From: Musicola paradisiaca NCPPB 2511
GTDB lineage: Bacteria; Pseudomonadota; Gammaproteobacteria; Enterobacterales; Enterobacteriaceae
DNA length: 64,000 nt
Assembly: GCF_000400505.1 (NCBI RefSeq)
Contig: NZ_CM001857.1
Location: 4,150,374-4,214,373, forward strand
Reading direction: 5' to 3'
Position 1 is the stretch's first letter, and every line of letters begins with the position of its first letter. Below the pieces are notes generated by a model. It was given only the letters and a program-made list of their open reading frames with translations. It was not told the origin of the DNA and searched no databases. The position numbers and the translations under genes are program-made. Below are positions 20,214-31,035 of the stretch, in pieces.

Positions 20214-21040
20214 CAGTAACCGTCCGAATCCATGTCAGGCAGAAACTCGCATCCGTCAAGACGACAAACCCGGGTTTCCACGCTGCCGTCCGGCAACAGA
20301 TCCAGATAGCGCCAGCCGGGGGCGACATTATCGATAGTGAAATTGGTGCAATGCGGCTTGAACTGAACGCAGGTCGACGGCGTCGCCAACAACCGGCGGC
20401 CGTTCCAGTCAATGTCCATTTCCTGATGAATATGACCACACAGCACGGTTTTCACCTGCGGGAAACGACTAAGCAGCGCATCAAGGCTATGGGCATTACG
20501 CAGACTGTGTTGATCCAGCCAGGAACAACCGGAAGGCTGTGGGTGATGATGAAGCATCAACAGCGTATGACGCCCCGGTTGCGCCGACAACCGACGCTCC
20601 AGCCATTCCAACTGATAGTCGCTCAGTTCACCGTGCGGAACGCCGAATACCTGGCTGTCCAACAGAATCACCTGCCAATCGTCGCCCAGTAATACGTGCT
20701 TGGACGGGGCGATGCCCGCCTTCTCCAGCGCGTCGACCATAGCGGGTTGGAAATCGTGGTTGCCCGGCAGCCAGACGCAAGGTACCTGAAAGCGCCGAAT
20801 CCCGCCGGCGAAATGCTGATACGCCTCGTGCGTGTGATCCTGCGCCAGGTCGCCCGTCGCAGTAATCAAATCAAAATCAAGCCGTTGGGCGGCGATGGCG
20901 TCCAGTACGGCATAGTAGCTGCGATAGGTGTCAACGCCCAGCAGCGTTCCCTGCTCGCCCGCAAACAGGTGGGTGTCTGTTATCTGTAAAATCCTGATCC
21001 TGGCCCCACACGCCACAGGAAGTGTCAACAGGCTTTCCAA
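20213..21040 (-). CDS. cpdA: 3',5'-cyclic AMP phosphodiesterase CpdA
   Basis: A 275-residue calcineurin-like metallophosphatase that hydrolyses cAMP and so lowers CRP activity. The metal-binding motifs occur in order: ITDTHL (20-25), GDLAQD (about 63-68), GNHD (about 93-96) and GHIHQE (about 198-203). It is followed by yqiA and preceded by yqiB at 27 bp, in the conserved nudF-yqiB-cpdA-yqiA-parE order. Confidence 0.94.
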   Translation of the reverse strand: MESLLTLPVACGARIRILQITDTHLFAGEQGTLLGVDTYRSYYAVLDAIAAQRLDFDLITATGDLAQDHTHEAYQHFAGGIRRFQVPCVWLPGNHDFQPAMVDALEKAGIAPSKHVLLGDDWQVILLDSQVFGVPHGELSDYQLEWLERRLSAQPGRHTLLMLHHHPQPSGCSWLDQHSLRNAHSLDALLSRFPQVKTVLCGHIHQEMDIDWNGRRLLATPSTCVQFKPHCTNFTIDNVAPGWRYLDLLPDGSVETRVCRLDGCEFLPDMDSDGY

Positions 21041-21067
21041 ATAGTGTCCTTGGTTTCTGCAATCCGC

Positions 21068-21490
21068 CTAATAAACGGGAACCGACATTGAACCATACGC
21101 CAAACAGTATCTCAGCCAATCTGCAAGAAACTGATTAATTTGATGCTTTTCATCACGTTGGTGTAATTTTTTATTCGGATAATCATAACGTGCCTTAAAT
21201 CGGAAGATCTGCTGACTGGAACACACTTCCGCAACCATCGCATCATGATACAGCCTCACCATCATGGTGGGCAGGCTCCAATAGCTCACCGCCGGCGCCG
21301 TCTGCTGAATTTCCACCAGCGAGGTGTATCGCGTGGACTCAATGATCGTTAAGCGATAACAGGCGTCTTTCACCTGATAGGCCGCTGCCGCGCCTACCTC
21401 TTCATTGCGGGGCAACAACCGACGCAACTGAGCGAAATTGACCTCGTTGAGCCGCATCATTGCCGGGAAATCGGGGGTATAGCGCTTCAT
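21068..21490 (-). CDS. yqiB: DUF1249 protein YqiB
   Basis: A 140-residue protein of unknown function, same length and nearly the same C-terminal half as E. coli YqiB ([20 protein letters not shown]). The homologous start MKRYTPDF is at 21490, one base overlapping the nudF stop (TGATG); a longer frame begins 15 bases upstream. The strong conservation and fixed place between nudF and cpdA suggest co-expression; no catalytic motif is visible. Confidence 0.9.
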   Translation of the reverse strand: MKRYTPDFPAMMRLNEVNFAQLRRLLPRNEEVGAAAAYQVKDACYRLTIIESTRYTSLVEIQQTAPAVSYWSLPTMMVRLYHDAMVAEVCSSQQIFRFKARYDYPNKKLHQRDEKHQINQFLADWLRYCLAYGSMSVPVY

Positions 21491-22128
21491 CATCCGTCCA
21501 CCCACGCTTTTTTCAATACTTCATGGTGCAACGCCAACCATTGCAAGGCAATGACAGAGGCTGCGTTATCAATAATCCCCTCTTCGACCCACCGATAACT
21601 CTGCTCACGGCTGACCACATGCACGCGGATATCTTCATTCTCCTCCGCCAGGCCATGAATGCCGTTTGCGGCGCCGGCATCCACTTCACCCACCAGAATC
21701 GCCAGCCTTTCGCTGGTACCGCCAGGGCTCGCCAGATAACTCACCGCCGGGCGACAGCGCTTCACCGCCAGCCCGGCTTCCTCCAGCGCTTCGCGGCGCG
21801 CCACGTCCTCCAGGCTTTCGCCGGGTTCGATCATGCCGGCCACCATTTCAAACAACCAGGGCGTAGCGCTGGTATCGTAAGCCGCGATACGAATCTGCTC
21901 AATCAACACCACTTCGTCCCGCACCGGATCATAGGGCAACAGTACAACGGCGTGTCCGCGTTCCAGAATTTCACGACTGACTTCCCCACTCATGCCGCCA
22001 TCGAACAGCCGGTGGCGAAAACGGTAGCGCTCCAGTGAAAAAAAACCTTTATAGAGCGTTTCACGTGCAATAATTTCTACATCATCTTTGGTAAAAGTAC
22101 CCGGATGCGCATCTGAAGAAGCCATCAC
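21490..22128 (-). CDS. nudF: ADP-ribose pyrophosphatase NudF
   Basis: A 212-residue Nudix hydrolase that cleaves ADP-ribose to AMP and ribose-5-phosphate. The Nudix box starts at GMIEPGE and continues through REALEEAGL (about residues 97-118), with the catalytic glutamates present. Two ATG codons are adjacent (22128 and 22125); a GGGAG element upstream could serve either. It heads the leftward operon nudF-yqiB-cpdA-yqiA-parE, divergent from tolC. Confidence 0.94.
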   Translation of the reverse strand: MMASSDAHPGTFTKDDVEIIARETLYKGFFSLERYRFRHRLFDGGMSGEVSREILERGHAVVLLPYDPVRDEVVLIEQIRIAAYDTSATPWLFEMVAGMIEPGESLEDVARREALEEAGLAVKRCRPAVSYLASPGGTSERLAILVGEVDAGAANGIHGLAEENEDIRVHVVSREQSYRWVEEGIIDNAASVIALQWLALHHEVLKKAWVDG

Positions 22129-22612
22129 TCAACTCCCGTTGTAGACAAAAAGGCTTGCGACCAGACGCGAAAAACGGCAATGACGGGCGTCCGAAACAAC
22201 GCAACGACCGACACGCAGCACAGCGCCTGTATGACCGAAAATCCATGCCGACGTTCACGGTTTTTTGTGCGGTCGACTTTGTGCGATAGTAAACAGGCAA
22301 CCGCCAACGTCTGCGCGACCGGCTCTGAACAGTACCCCAGGAAACGGAAGACCGGCCAGAACAAAATAGGGGCGATGTCATCATCGCCTTTGCGCCATTC
22401 CCAGCGCCACACGCGGGTATACGACGTCCGGCAGGTTGCCGGGCATTGTGCCCAAACCCAAATCATTAAGTAAAATAGTCTTTTGGGATAGCAATCAGGG
22501 AAGGATGGCACATTAAGCTACCGAATCCCATTCAGAGATTCTGTTAGAATCAACGGCTAATCGTCTTAAGAGGCGCTAACCTAGTCACTTTGCTGCACAA
22601 CAAGGAATGCAA
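22129..22612. promoter_or_regulatory. nudF/tolC divergent control region
   Basis: About 480 bp with no credible gene. A perfect 7-bp hairpin (GGCGATG/CATCGCC, 22371-22388, 4-base loop) followed by TTTGCG lies mid-way. A possible tolC -10 (TAGAAT) is near 22546, and TAAAAT lies at 22471-22476. The tolC ribosome site AAGGA (22602-22606) is correctly spaced only for ATG 22613. Open frames across this gap have no homology. Confidence 0.45.
22445..22464 (+). promoter_or_regulatory. candidate MarA/SoxS/Rob box before tolC
   Basis: The 20-mer beginning ATTGTGCCC and ending CCCAAATC fits 11 of 14 defined positions of the marbox consensus AYNGCACNNWNNRYYAAAYN; mismatches fall in the GCAC core and at the R. 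E. coli tolC is activated by MarA, SoxS and Rob through such a site, so the location makes sense, but the core mismatch lowers confidence. Confidence 0.3.
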
Positions 22613-24022
22613 ATGAAAAAATTGCTCCCTCTTCTTATCGGTCTGGGCCTGAGCGGTTTCAGCATCGCCAGCCAGGCAGAGGATTTGTTACAGGTTTATC
22701 AGCAGGCTAAAACCACCAACCCGGAGTTGCGCAGTTCCGCAGCCACCCGTGACGCAGCATTCGAAAGAATCAACGAAGCACGTTCTTCTCTGCTGCCGCA
22801 GTTGGGTCTCGGCGCTGATTATACGCATAACAGTGGCTACCGTGACCGCAATAATGTCAACAGCAATGTCAAAAGCGCGTCACTGCAACTCACTCAGTCA
22901 CTTTTCAACATGTCATTGTGGAAAGCGCTGACCCTGCAGGAAAAAACCGCAGGTATTCAGGATGTGACTTATCAGACGTCGCAGCAGACGCTGATGCTCA
23001 ATACCGCCACCGCCTATTTCAACGTACTGCGCGCCATCGATAATCTTTCTTACGTCAATGCGCAGAAGCAATCCATCTACCGCGAACTGGATCAAACCAC
23101 CCAACGTTTTAACGTGGGTCTGGTTGCCATCACCGATGTTCAGAACGCCCGGGCGCAATATGACAGCGTACTGGCGAGCGAAGTCACCGCACGCAACAAT
23201 CTGGATAACGCGATGGAAACCCTGCGTCAGGTGACGGGCAATTTCTATCCGCAACTGGCGGGGCTGAACATTGATCGACTGAATCCGCAAAAACCGGATG
23301 TCGTTAATAACCTGCTGAAAGAAGGTGAAAATCGTAACCTCAGCCTGTTGTCCGCTCGCTTGAGCCAGGATTTGGCCCGCGAGCAGATTCGCTCCGCGGA
23401 AACCGGCCATATGCCGACGCTGTCCCTGACGGCATCCTCAGGCATCACCAATACCCGCTACTCCGGCTCTAAAGCCGTCGGCAGCAGTTTCAGCGATAGC
23501 GATGTCGGCCAAAATCAGGTTGGGCTGAGCTTCTCTCTGCCGCTTTACAGCGGCGGCGGCACAAGCTCTCAGGTGAAACAAGCACAATATAACTATGTTG
23601 CCGCCAGCGAGAACCTGGAAAGCGCCCATCGTTCCATGATTCAGACGCTGCGTTCCGCCCACAACAACGTTTCCGCCTCCATTAGCAGCATCAACGCCTA
23701 CAAGCAGGCGGTGATTTCCGCACAAAGCTCGCTGGATGCGATGGAAGCCGGTTATCAGGTCGGTACCCGCACCATCGTGGATGTTCTGGACGCAACGACG
23801 ACCCTGTATAACGCCAAACAGCAACTTTCAGGCGCCCGCTATGACTACCTGGTCAACCAGCTGAACCTGAAACAGGCGTTGGGTACGCTGAATGAAGATG
23901 ATCTGAAATCGCTCAACGGTATGCTGGGCAGCGCAGTCTCTACCACGCCAGCCATCACCGACGACAGCGTGCCGACGCCAGTTACGCAAGGCGCGGCTAA
24001 AACCAGTAAGGCTAAACGCTAA
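22613..24022 (+). CDS. tolC: outer-membrane efflux channel TolC
   Basis: A 469-residue outer-membrane trimer subunit serving tripartite drug pumps and type I secretion. A Sec signal peptide ends at ASQA (about residue 22). The two structural repeats are evident: DQTTQRFNVGLVAITDVQNARAQYD and, later, DAMEAGYQVGTRTIVDVLDATTTLYN, with long coiled-coil heptads between. The C-terminal tail is rich in Thr/Pro/Ala and ends KTSKAKR, shorter than in E. coli. The alternative ATG at 22607 lies against the ribosome site and is rejected. Confidence 0.96.
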   Translation: MKKLLPLLIGLGLSGFSIASQAEDLLQVYQQAKTTNPELRSSAATRDAAFERINEARSSLLPQLGLGADYTHNSGYRDRNNVNSNVKSASLQLTQSLFNMSLWKALTLQEKTAGIQDVTYQTSQQTLMLNTATAYFNVLRAIDNLSYVNAQKQSIYRELDQTTQRFNVGLVAITDVQNARAQYDSVLASEVTARNNLDNAMETLRQVTGNFYPQLAGLNIDRLNPQKPDVVNNLLKEGENRNLSLLSARLSQDLAREQIRSAETGHMPTLSLTASSGITNTRYSGSKAVGSSFSDSDVGQNQVGLSFSLPLYSGGGTSSQVKQAQYNYVAASENLESAHRSMIQTLRSAHNNVSASISSINAYKQAVISAQSSLDAMEAGYQVGTRTIVDVLDATTTLYNAKQQLSGARYDYLVNQLNLKQALGTLNEDDLKSLNGMLGSAVSTTPAITDDSVPTPVTQGAAKTSKAKR

Positions 24023-24033
24023 TTACAACCATG

Positions 24034-24060
24034 ACGGGGAACGCAGTTCCCCGTTTTTTT
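24034..24060 (+). terminator. Rho-independent terminator of tolC
   Basis: ACGGGGAAC pairs with GTTCCCCGT around a GCA loop, followed by seven T residues, 11 bp after the tolC stop. Textbook intrinsic terminator. Confidence 0.93.
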
Positions 24061-24173
24061 CGCCGCCGATTGCTGTAAAAACGAGCTAACAGCTTTTCAT
24101 CCGCACTGCATTTTCCTATTCTTATTCCTGCTTTAACCATAATGGGCAAGATGCCCTTTTCTCTGGAAAAACA

Positions 24174-24899
24174 ATGAAAAGAACACAAAACATCAACCAT
24201 ACCCGCTTCCGTAAACGCTGGAGCTATTCGATTGCCCCCATCGCGTTGGCTGTGGGCGTATCGTTTGTTCTCAGCGGTTGCGAGCAGTCCGACGAGACGG
24301 TATCGCTGTATCAAAATGCCGATGATTGCTCAAAAGCCAATCCATCCATGAAGGAGCAGTGCGCTACGTCCTATAACAATGCGTTGAAGGAAGCGGAAAG
24401 AACCGCGCCCAAGTACGCTACCCGAGAAGAGTGCGCATCAGCCTTTGGCGACGCACAGTGTACGCCGTCATCAACTGCCAACAACGCTGCGGCGCCGCAG
24501 CAAAGCAGTTTCTGGATGCCGCTGATGACCGGTTTTATGCTGGGGAGAATGATGGGCAATAGCGGAAGCTACATGCAGCAGCCGTTATTCAGCCAACGCA
24601 ACGGGGGCGGTTACGTCGACGCCAGCGGCAAAAACTATGGCGCCGCCACCGGACGCACCATCAACGTTCCCAGAGATACGCTGTCGCCCAAACCCACATC
24701 CACCGTGACATCCGGTACGACCACCACGCGCGGCGGCTTTGGCGAAACGGTGTCCAAACTCAACGGTGCGCAAAAGCAGGACGCGGGCAACACCAACTCG
24801 GGTTATAACAGCGCCAATCAGAAGACCTCAGCCTCAGGTGCAGAAAGCGGCAGGAGCAGCTCTGGCTCAACGCCGATTCGTCGCTCCTTTGGCGGTTAA
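24174..24899 (+). CDS. ygiB: DUF1190 lipoprotein YgiB
   Basis: A 241-residue predicted lipoprotein with lipobox LSGC (Cys36) after an unusually long, basic N-region. The mature part has conserved Cys pairs ([25 protein letters not shown]) and a Ser/Gly/Thr-rich, low-complexity C-terminal tail. E. coli YgiB belongs to DUF1190 and is of unknown function, always next to ygiC. Its ATG follows the tolC terminator by 113 bp, with no strong ribosome site seen. Co-transcribed with ygiC (12-bp gap). Confidence 0.88.
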   Translation: MKRTQNINHTRFRKRWSYSIAPIALAVGVSFVLSGCEQSDETVSLYQNADDCSKANPSMKEQCATSYNNALKEAERTAPKYATREECASAFGDAQCTPSSTANNAAAPQQSSFWMPLMTGFMLGRMMGNSGSYMQQPLFSQRNGGGYVDASGKNYGAATGRTINVPRDTLSPKPTSTVTSGTTTTRGGFGETVSKLNGAQKQDAGNTNSGYNSANQKTSASGAESGRSSSGSTPIRRSFGG

Positions 24900-24911
24900 G
24901 GCCGAACCGAG

Positions 24912-26072
24912 ATGAAACGAATTGTCATAACAGAGCGCCCAGACTGGCGGCAAAAGGCGGCTGAATACGGTTTCCGGTTTCACACCATGTACGGCGAACC
25001 GTATTGGTGCGAAGACGCTTATTACCAATTTACGCCGGCACAAATCGATGAATTGGAAGACGCCACCGCCGACGTGCAACAAATGTGTCTGCAGGTCGTA
25101 GATAGGGTGGTTAACAGCGAAGAATGGCTGACAAAATTCCGCATCCCCAAACATACCTGGGACTTTGTACGCAGCTCATGGATTACGCGCCAGCCTTCCC
25201 TCTACTCGCGGCTGGATCTGGCTTACGATGGAAACAGCCCGGCCAAATTACTGGAAAACAACGCTGATACGCCTACGTCGCTGTACGAAGCCGCATTCTT
25301 TCAATGGGTTTGGTTGGAAGATCAAATAAATGCCGGACGCTTGCCGGAGCATGCCGACCAGTTCAACAGCATTCAGGAACAACTGATCGAACGTTTCGGT
25401 CAGTTGCGAACCCACCACGGCATCGGCAGCATGCACTTCACCTGCTGTCAGGACACCGAGGAAGACCGCGGTACCGTGCAATATCTGCAGGACTGCGCGC
25501 AAGAAGCCGGCGTCAATAGCCAGTTCCTGTTCATCGACGAGATTGGACTGGGAAATCGCGGCCAGTTTACCGACCTTCAGGACAATACCATCAGCAACCT
25601 GTTCAAACTGTATCCGTGGGAATTTATGCTGAGGGAAACCTTCTCCACCAAGCTTGCCGACGCCGGTGTACGCTGGCTGGAACCTGGTTGGAAAAGCATT
25701 TTGTCCAACAAAGCGTTACTGCCCATGCTATGGCAAATGTTCCCCAACCATCCCAATCTGCTCCCGGCCTACTTCACGGAAGACAACCCGCCGGCGATGA
25801 CGGATTACGTGATAAAGCCGTTGTTTTCCCGCGAGGGCGCCAATATACAAATCTATCGTCAGGGGCAACAGGTCGCGGCGGCCGACGGCCCTTACGGCGC
25901 AGAAGGCACCATCATTCAACAGTTCCATCCATTGCCCAAATTCAACGACAGCTATACGTTGATCGGCAGTTGGCTGGTGGGGGATACGCCCTGCGGCATA
26001 GGCGTGAGAGAAGATAGGGCATTGATTACCCAGGATTTATCGCGCTTTTATCCGCACATCATTCTGGCGTAA
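24912..26072 (+). CDS. ygiC: glutathionylspermidine-synthase-like ATP-grasp protein YgiC
   Basis: A 386-residue protein with the ATP-grasp fold of the glutathionylspermidine synthetase C-terminal domain, same length as E. coli YgiC. Recognisable blocks are [20 protein letters not shown] and the nucleotide region [14 protein letters not shown]. It lacks the amidase half of Gsp. A peptide-ligase reaction is presumed, but the substrate is unknown. Always paired with the lipoprotein YgiB, suggesting a shared envelope-related job. Confidence 0.9.
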   Translation: MKRIVITERPDWRQKAAEYGFRFHTMYGEPYWCEDAYYQFTPAQIDELEDATADVQQMCLQVVDRVVNSEEWLTKFRIPKHTWDFVRSSWITRQPSLYSRLDLAYDGNSPAKLLENNADTPTSLYEAAFFQWVWLEDQINAGRLPEHADQFNSIQEQLIERFGQLRTHHGIGSMHFTCCQDTEEDRGTVQYLQDCAQEAGVNSQFLFIDEIGLGNRGQFTDLQDNTISNLFKLYPWEFMLRETFSTKLADAGVRWLEPGWKSILSNKALLPMLWQMFPNHPNLLPAYFTEDNPPAMTDYVIKPLFSREGANIQIYRQGQQVAAADGPYGAEGTIIQQFHPLPKFNDSYTLIGSWLVGDTPCGIGVREDRALITQDLSRFYPHIILA

Positions 26073-26090
26073 ACGTATCTGGAATATACA

Positions 26091-26129
26091 CAAAAAAACG
26101 GGTGGCAGGCCCACAGCCCGACCACCCGT
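26091..26129 (-). terminator. bidirectional terminator between ygiC and ygiD
   Basis: ACGGGTGG and CCACCCGT form an 8-bp stem around a 16-base loop that itself contains GGC/GCC pairing. On the minus strand the stem is followed by seven T residues, a strong terminator for ygiD; on the plus strand it is followed by CTTATTT and may also end ygiC. Confidence 0.85.
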
Positions 26130-26153
26130 CTTATTTCACCATCGGAAATCGTC

Positions 26154-26942
26154 TCACCCGACCTGCACCGACATCATACTGAGCGACCCCATGACAATAC
26201 CATCCGTCGGGGTGGATACCGGCTCTTGTCCATCCCAACTACCGAGCACGTACAACAGCGGCAGAAAATGATCTGGCGTCGGGTTAGAGAGCGCCGCATC
26301 GTTATGCTGCATGAAGTTCACTAACGGATGCTCCGCTGCATCGCCAAGCCAGGTCAGGTTGCTGCGCACAAAATCGTTGAACGAGGTCGCCCAGCCATAG
26401 GGGGCGCCATCGCCGTTCCACTTGATCATCCGCAAGTTATGCACCACGTTGCCGCTGGCGACAATCATGTAACCCTCATCGCGTAACGCAGCCAATTTGC
26501 GGCCCAGCGCATAGTGGTAAGCCGGCGGTTTGGTGCCATCAATACTGAGCTGCACCACCGGAATATCCGCATCGGGATAGACCTTGATCAGTACCCCCCA
26601 GGTACCGTGATCCAGCCCCCATTCTTTGTCGTCAGCATAAACCGCGACAGGTGGCAGCGCCTGCTGGATCCGCGCCGCCAATTCCGGTGAACCCGGCGCC
26701 GGATACTGCGTATCGAACAACGCCTGGGGAAAACCGCCGAAGTCATGAATGGTGCGGGGATTATCCATCGCCGTCACCGCTGTACCGCGCGTATACCAAT
26801 GTGCGGATACTGCGATAATCGCTTTCGGACGCGGCAGCGTTTCCCCCAACAGCGCCCACGCCTGGGTATATTCATTATTTTCCAACGCATTCATCGGGCT
26901 ACCATGGCCCAGAAACAGTGCTGGCATCCGGGAAGTGCTCAT
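26154..26942 (-). CDS. ygiD: extradiol 4,5-DOPA dioxygenase-family protein YgiD
   Basis: A 262-residue LigB-type protein, identical in length to E. coli YgiD, which opens the catechol ring of DOPA in vitro. Conserved blocks LFLGHGSPMNAL (start), VSAHWYTRGTAVTAM and ASGNVVHNLR carry the His metal ligands. The ATG at 26942 is chosen because of AGAGGA upstream and homology; an ORF of 7 more codons exists. Monocistronic, convergent with tolC-ygiBC. Confidence 0.93.
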   Translation of the reverse strand: MSTSRMPALFLGHGSPMNALENNEYTQAWALLGETLPRPKAIIAVSAHWYTRGTAVTAMDNPRTIHDFGGFPQALFDTQYPAPGSPELAARIQQALPPVAVYADDKEWGLDHGTWGVLIKVYPDADIPVVQLSIDGTKPPAYHYALGRKLAALRDEGYMIVASGNVVHNLRMIKWNGDGAPYGWATSFNDFVRSNLTWLGDAAEHPLVNFMQHNDAALSNPTPDHFLPLLYVLGSWDGQEPVSTPTDGIVMGSLSMMSVQVG

Positions 26943-27210
26943 AGCGATATCCTCTGTATTCAAAAAGGGGGCAAATTTGATGGGGTTACTCTACGCCCAT
27001 CCTGTGTGGGAAACAGTCGGATTAGCATGATGAAGACCATCAATAAATTTGATAATAGTGCGGCTTGCGGCCAGATACCGCAGGGAGACATAAAAACGTG
27101 ACAACGGCTTTCAGCAACGCTTACTGCAAACCGCAAGGTGACGCGCCGGGCCTGTTTTCAACAACGTTCACACCGGCCAGTAAGGGGCGAATAGAAGTAG
27201 AAGATGCCAT

Positions 27211-27246
27211 AAAAAAACCGGCTCGCTGTGATTACAGCGAGCCGGT
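27211..27246 (-). terminator. terminator of rnpB
   Basis: A perfect 13-bp stem (ACCGGCTCGCTGT with its complement) around a GATT loop, followed on the minus strand by seven T residues. It lies just beyond the RNase P RNA 3' end. Confidence 0.95.
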
Positions 27247-27253
27247 GATCATG

Positions 27254-27632
<379 letters not shown>

Positions 27633-27639
27633 GGCGCGG

Positions 27640-27668
27640 ATAATAGGGCAAATTACCCGGCTTGTCAT
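27640..27668 (-). promoter_or_regulatory. rnpB promoter
   Basis: On the minus strand a -35 ATGACA (27663-27668) and -10 TATTAT (27640-27645) are separated by exactly 17 bp, and the 5' end of the RNA lies 7-8 bases downstream. A GC-rich discriminator (CCGCGCC) follows, as in stringently controlled stable-RNA promoters. The rsmI stop codon TGA lies inside the -35 hexamer. Confidence 0.8.
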
Positions 27669-28543
27669 CCCTGATTATCGCTGTCGTTTTCCAGCTCCAG
27701 ACCATAACGATAGAGCGCATTTTTTTTCACGCCATGGATCTCTGCGGCAAGCTGGGCCGCCTTTTTCAGCGGCAACTCGGCCCGCAACAGCGATAAAGTA
27801 TGCAACGCCGCCGCAGGCAAACTTTCCTCATCCGGACGGAATCCTTCGACAATCAATACCATCTCGCCTTTACGGCGATTCTCATCCTGCAGTACCCATG
27901 CCAGCAAATCGGCAACCGGCGCACCATGAATAGACTCCCAGGTTTTGGTCAACTCCCGGGCCAACACCACATAACGCGCCGGACCCAATACCTCGGCCAT
28001 ATCCTGCAGACTCTCAAGCAGACGATGAGTCGACTCATAAAAAATCAGCGTCCGCGGCTCCTCCGCCAGCATCCGCAACGTATCCTTGCGCCCCTTGGTT
28101 TTCGCCGGCAGAAATCCTTCATAGCAGAAGCGATCGGAAGGTAAGCCGGCAGCACTGAGCGCGGCAATCGCCGCGCAAGGCCCAGGCAACGGCACCACGC
28201 GAACCCCAGCCTCTCTGCATCGGCGCACCAGATGATACCCCGGATCGTTGATCAATGGCGTTCCCGCATCCGATACCAACGCAATACTCATCCCTTCCTG
28301 CAAACGCGCCAGCAACTGCTCTGCCTTTTGTTGTTCATTGTGATCATGGAGTGCGAACAGGCGCGCATTAATCGCGAAATGTTGTAACAATAAACCGGTA
28401 TGACGGGTATCTTCTGCCGCAATAACATCAACCTGTTGCAACACCGTCAACGCCCGCCGGGTGATATCGCCCAGATTACCGATAGGCGTGGGGACAATGT
28501 AAAGCGTAGAGGCAGAAATCTCTGCTTGTTGGTCGTGATTCAT
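27665..28543 (-). CDS. rsmI: 16S rRNA (cytidine-1402-2'-O)-methyltransferase RsmI
   Basis: A 292-residue SAM-dependent methyltransferase of the tetrapyrrole-methylase fold that methylates C1402 in the ribosomal P site together with RsmH. Motifs [15 protein letters not shown] (N-terminus), DTRHTGLLL, and [12 protein letters not shown] are diagnostic. It is divergent from lpoA (59-bp gap) and runs straight into the rnpB promoter. Confidence 0.95.
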   Translation of the reverse strand: MNHDQQAEISASTLYIVPTPIGNLGDITRRALTVLQQVDVIAAEDTRHTGLLLQHFAINARLFALHDHNEQQKAEQLLARLQEGMSIALVSDAGTPLINDPGYHLVRRCREAGVRVVPLPGPCAAIAALSAAGLPSDRFCYEGFLPAKTKGRKDTLRMLAEEPRTLIFYESTHRLLESLQDMAEVLGPARYVVLARELTKTWESIHGAPVADLLAWVLQDENRRKGEMVLIVEGFRPDEESLPAAALHTLSLLRAELPLKKAAQLAAEIHGVKKNALYRYGLELENDSDNQG

Positions 28544-28602
28544 TGTTTCATCCGGGTTGGCGATTTAATATTGAGCATATCTAAAACATCACTGGATACA
28601 GC

Positions 28603-30645
28603 ATGCTTCCTGAAAATTCTGTCCGTACCCATACAGCCCGCATCATCTCTATCATGTTGGCGGTGTTGTTTCTCGCGGGCTGTCCGGGCAAAGCGCCGCA
28701 AGAATCCGCTTCTCAGCAGGCGGAAGGTAAAGCCGGAGCTTCCTCTGATTACTATCTGCAACAGTTGCAGCAAAGCGGCGACAATACTACCAAGACTGAT
28801 TGGCAATTACTTGCGATTCATGCCCTGATTCAGGAAGGCAGGCTGCCGCAGGCTAACGCCCAGTTGAATGCCTTGTCGGAGCAATTGAATGATCGCCAAC
28901 TGCAGGAACAGCGTCTGCTTACTGCGGAACTGGCCGCAGCCCAAAACGACATGACTGTCGCTAATACTACGCTGGCGCAAATGGATGTCGGCCGCCTCTC
29001 GCCGCTACAGCAGGAACGCTATTATCAAGTCCAGATCAAAGCCAATCAGGATCATCCATCGCTGACGCTGATTCGTGCCTATATCGCACAGGAACCGCTG
29101 CTGCAGGGCGACGCACATCAACGCAACATTGATTTGACCTGGACGGCGTTAAACAAACTCAGCGTGCAAGACATCAACGCCGTGGTCATCAATGCAAATG
29201 AGAATGTACTGCAAGGCTGGCTTGATTTGCTCAACGTTTGGCAATCGAAATCCCAAGCCACCGATGATCGAAAAGCCGCGGTAGAAGACTGGCAAAAACG
29301 CTATCCTCGCCATCCTGCCGCCAAACAGCTGCCGACGCAGGTCATGCAGCCCGCATCAATGACGGCAACGATACCGTCAACGACAGCGGCGGCCGATGGA
29401 GGTAATAGCATTGCATTGTTGCTGCCCCTGAACGGCCAGGCACAGGTATTCGCCAACGCTATCCAACAAGGTTTCAGCGCCGCCCGAAGCGGTTTCGCCG
29501 CCGCCGGCGCGCCAGCGGTGCCATCGTTGGCGACTGCGGAAGCGCAACCCAGCAGTGCACCTGCCGCTACGCCATCCATCACGACGCCCACTCTCGCCAA
29601 TAACGCAACGGCAATGCCCGCAGCGACGCCGCTGACGCCCCCACCGGCATCAGTCTCCGGCGCCAATGCTATTCCGGTCAAAGTCTACGACACGTCCAAT
29701 CAGTCGCTGGCCAATGTCATCGCTCAAGCACAAAAAGACGGAGCCACCACCATCGTCGGGCCATTGCTCAAAAACGAGGTGGAGCAGCTTCCCAGTTTGA
29801 ATCCCAGCCTGAATGTCCTTGCGCTTAACCAGCCGGAGCATATCCAGCCAAATACCAATATTTGCTATTTTGCGCTCTCCCCCGAAGACGAAGCGCAAGA
29901 CGCCGCCCAGTTCATCAGCAAGCAAGGTAAGCAGCATCCCTTAATTCTGGCGCCACGCGGCAATCTGGGTGATCGCGTGGTGAACGCTTTCGCCAAAGCC
30001 TGGCAACAAAATGGCGGCGGTATCGTTCTGCAACAGCGTACCGGCGGTATGTATGACCTGAAACAAGCCATCAACAGCGGAGCGGGCATTGCGCTAAACG
30101 GCCAGCCGGTAGTTATGGCATCTCAATCGCCCTCGTTGCCGTCAACCACGGTTGGAGGGCTGACCATCCCCACACAGGCGCCACCACCGCCGAGCGTATC
30201 AACCGATGGCAATATAGACGCGGTTTACATTATCGCCACACCAGATGAGCTCGCATTGATAAAACCCATGATCGATATGCGCAACAAGGCGCAACATCCG
30301 GCGCTTTACGCCAGTTCGCGCAGTTTCCAGGCGGGTCTGGGGCCGGATTTCCGCTTTGAAATGGAAGGGTTGCAGTTCAGCGATATTCCGTTCCTTACCG
30401 GTGCGAACCCTGCGCTGATGCAGCAGGCAAGCGCTCAGTTCCGTAACGATTACTCGCTGGTGCGCTTGTTTGCTATGGGAATGGATGCCTGGAAGCTGGC
30501 GAATAACTTTTCCCAACTGCGTCAGCAGCCGGGTAGCACATTGTCTGGCGCTACCGGCACACTGAGCGCGACGCCAGACTGCGTTATCAATCGCAAACTA
30601 ACCTGGCTGCAATTTCGTCAGGGGCAACTGGTGCCAGCATCCTGA
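28603..30645 (+). CDS. lpoA: penicillin-binding protein activator LpoA
   Basis: A 680-residue outer-membrane lipoprotein that reaches through the periplasm to activate PBP1A. Lipobox FLAGC places the lipidated Cys at residue 27. The N-terminal half is a TPR-like helical domain; the C-terminal half resembles a periplasmic binding protein ([22 protein letters not shown]). Between residues ~300 and ~360 lies an Ala/Pro/Thr-rich low-complexity insertion, and a second Pro-rich loop occurs near 510-530; these vary between species. First gene of the lpoA-yraN-diaA-dolP group. Confidence 0.95.
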   Translation: MLPENSVRTHTARIISIMLAVLFLAGCPGKAPQESASQQAEGKAGASSDYYLQQLQQSGDNTTKTDWQLLAIHALIQEGRLPQANAQLNALSEQLNDRQLQEQRLLTAELAAAQNDMTVANTTLAQMDVGRLSPLQQERYYQVQIKANQDHPSLTLIRAYIAQEPLLQGDAHQRNIDLTWTALNKLSVQDINAVVINANENVLQGWLDLLNVWQSKSQATDDRKAAVEDWQKRYPRHPAAKQLPTQVMQPASMTATIPSTTAAADGGNSIALLLPLNGQAQVFANAIQQGFSAARSGFAAAGAPAVPSLATAEAQPSSAPAATPSITTPTLANNATAMPAATPLTPPPASVSGANAIPVKVYDTSNQSLANVIAQAQKDGATTIVGPLLKNEVEQLPSLNPSLNVLALNQPEHIQPNTNICYFALSPEDEAQDAAQFISKQGKQHPLILAPRGNLGDRVVNAFAKAWQQNGGGIVLQQRTGGMYDLKQAINSGAGIALNGQPVVMASQSPSLPSTTVGGLTIPTQAPPPPSVSTDGNIDAVYIIATPDELALIKPMIDMRNKAQHPALYASSRSFQAGLGPDFRFEMEGLQFSDIPFLTGANPALMQQASAQFRNDYSLVRLFAMGMDAWKLANNFSQLRQQPGSTLSGATGTLSATPDCVINRKLTWLQFRQGQLVPAS

Positions 30646-30656
30646 ACCAGAGGGAA

Positions 30657-30998
30657 ATGGGAGCCCGGCACGAACAACAGGCGCGCAGTTATCTTGAGCG
30701 CGCCGGATTGATTTTCGTGGCCGCCAACGTTTCGTGTCGTGGCGGCGAGCTGGATCTCATTATGCGGGATGGCAGTACCTGGGTTTTTACAGAGGTGCGT
30801 TATCGCCGCAACGCCAGCTTCGGCGGAGCGGCTGCCAGCGTGACCCGGCAGAAACGACAACGACTTCTGCACGCTGCCGCCGTCTGGCTGGCGCGTCAGG
30901 GAAGCAGCCTTGAAAACGCCGACTGCCGCTTTGACGTGCTGGCGATGACGGGCAAGCAAGTGGAATGGTTTCCCAATGCCTTTGGCTTCCAGGAATAA
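30657..30998 (+). CDS. yraN: UPF0102 nuclease-fold protein YraN
   Basis: A 113-residue Holliday-junction-resolvase-like protein; [11 protein letters not shown] (about 29-39) and the FTEVRYRR motif form the predicted metal site. The ATG at 30657 leaves only two bases after the AGAGGG element, a poor spacing, and the N-terminus is about 18 residues shorter than in E. coli (131 aa). The in-frame CTG at 30642, which overlaps the lpoA stop codon, is an alternative start I cannot exclude. Function in E. coli is unknown. Confidence 0.85.
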   Translation: MGARHEQQARSYLERAGLIFVAANVSCRGGELDLIMRDGSTWVFTEVRYRRNASFGGAAASVTRQKRQRLLHAAAVWLARQGSSLENADCRFDVLAMTGKQVEWFPNAFGFQE

Positions 30999-31035
30999 CA
31001 ATCTGATTTAAAAATAAAATATAGGTCAATTGAAC

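Noticed and set aside
22125-22511. 128-codon frame between nudF and tolC
   Set aside because: Covers the divergent promoter region and has no recognisable motif.
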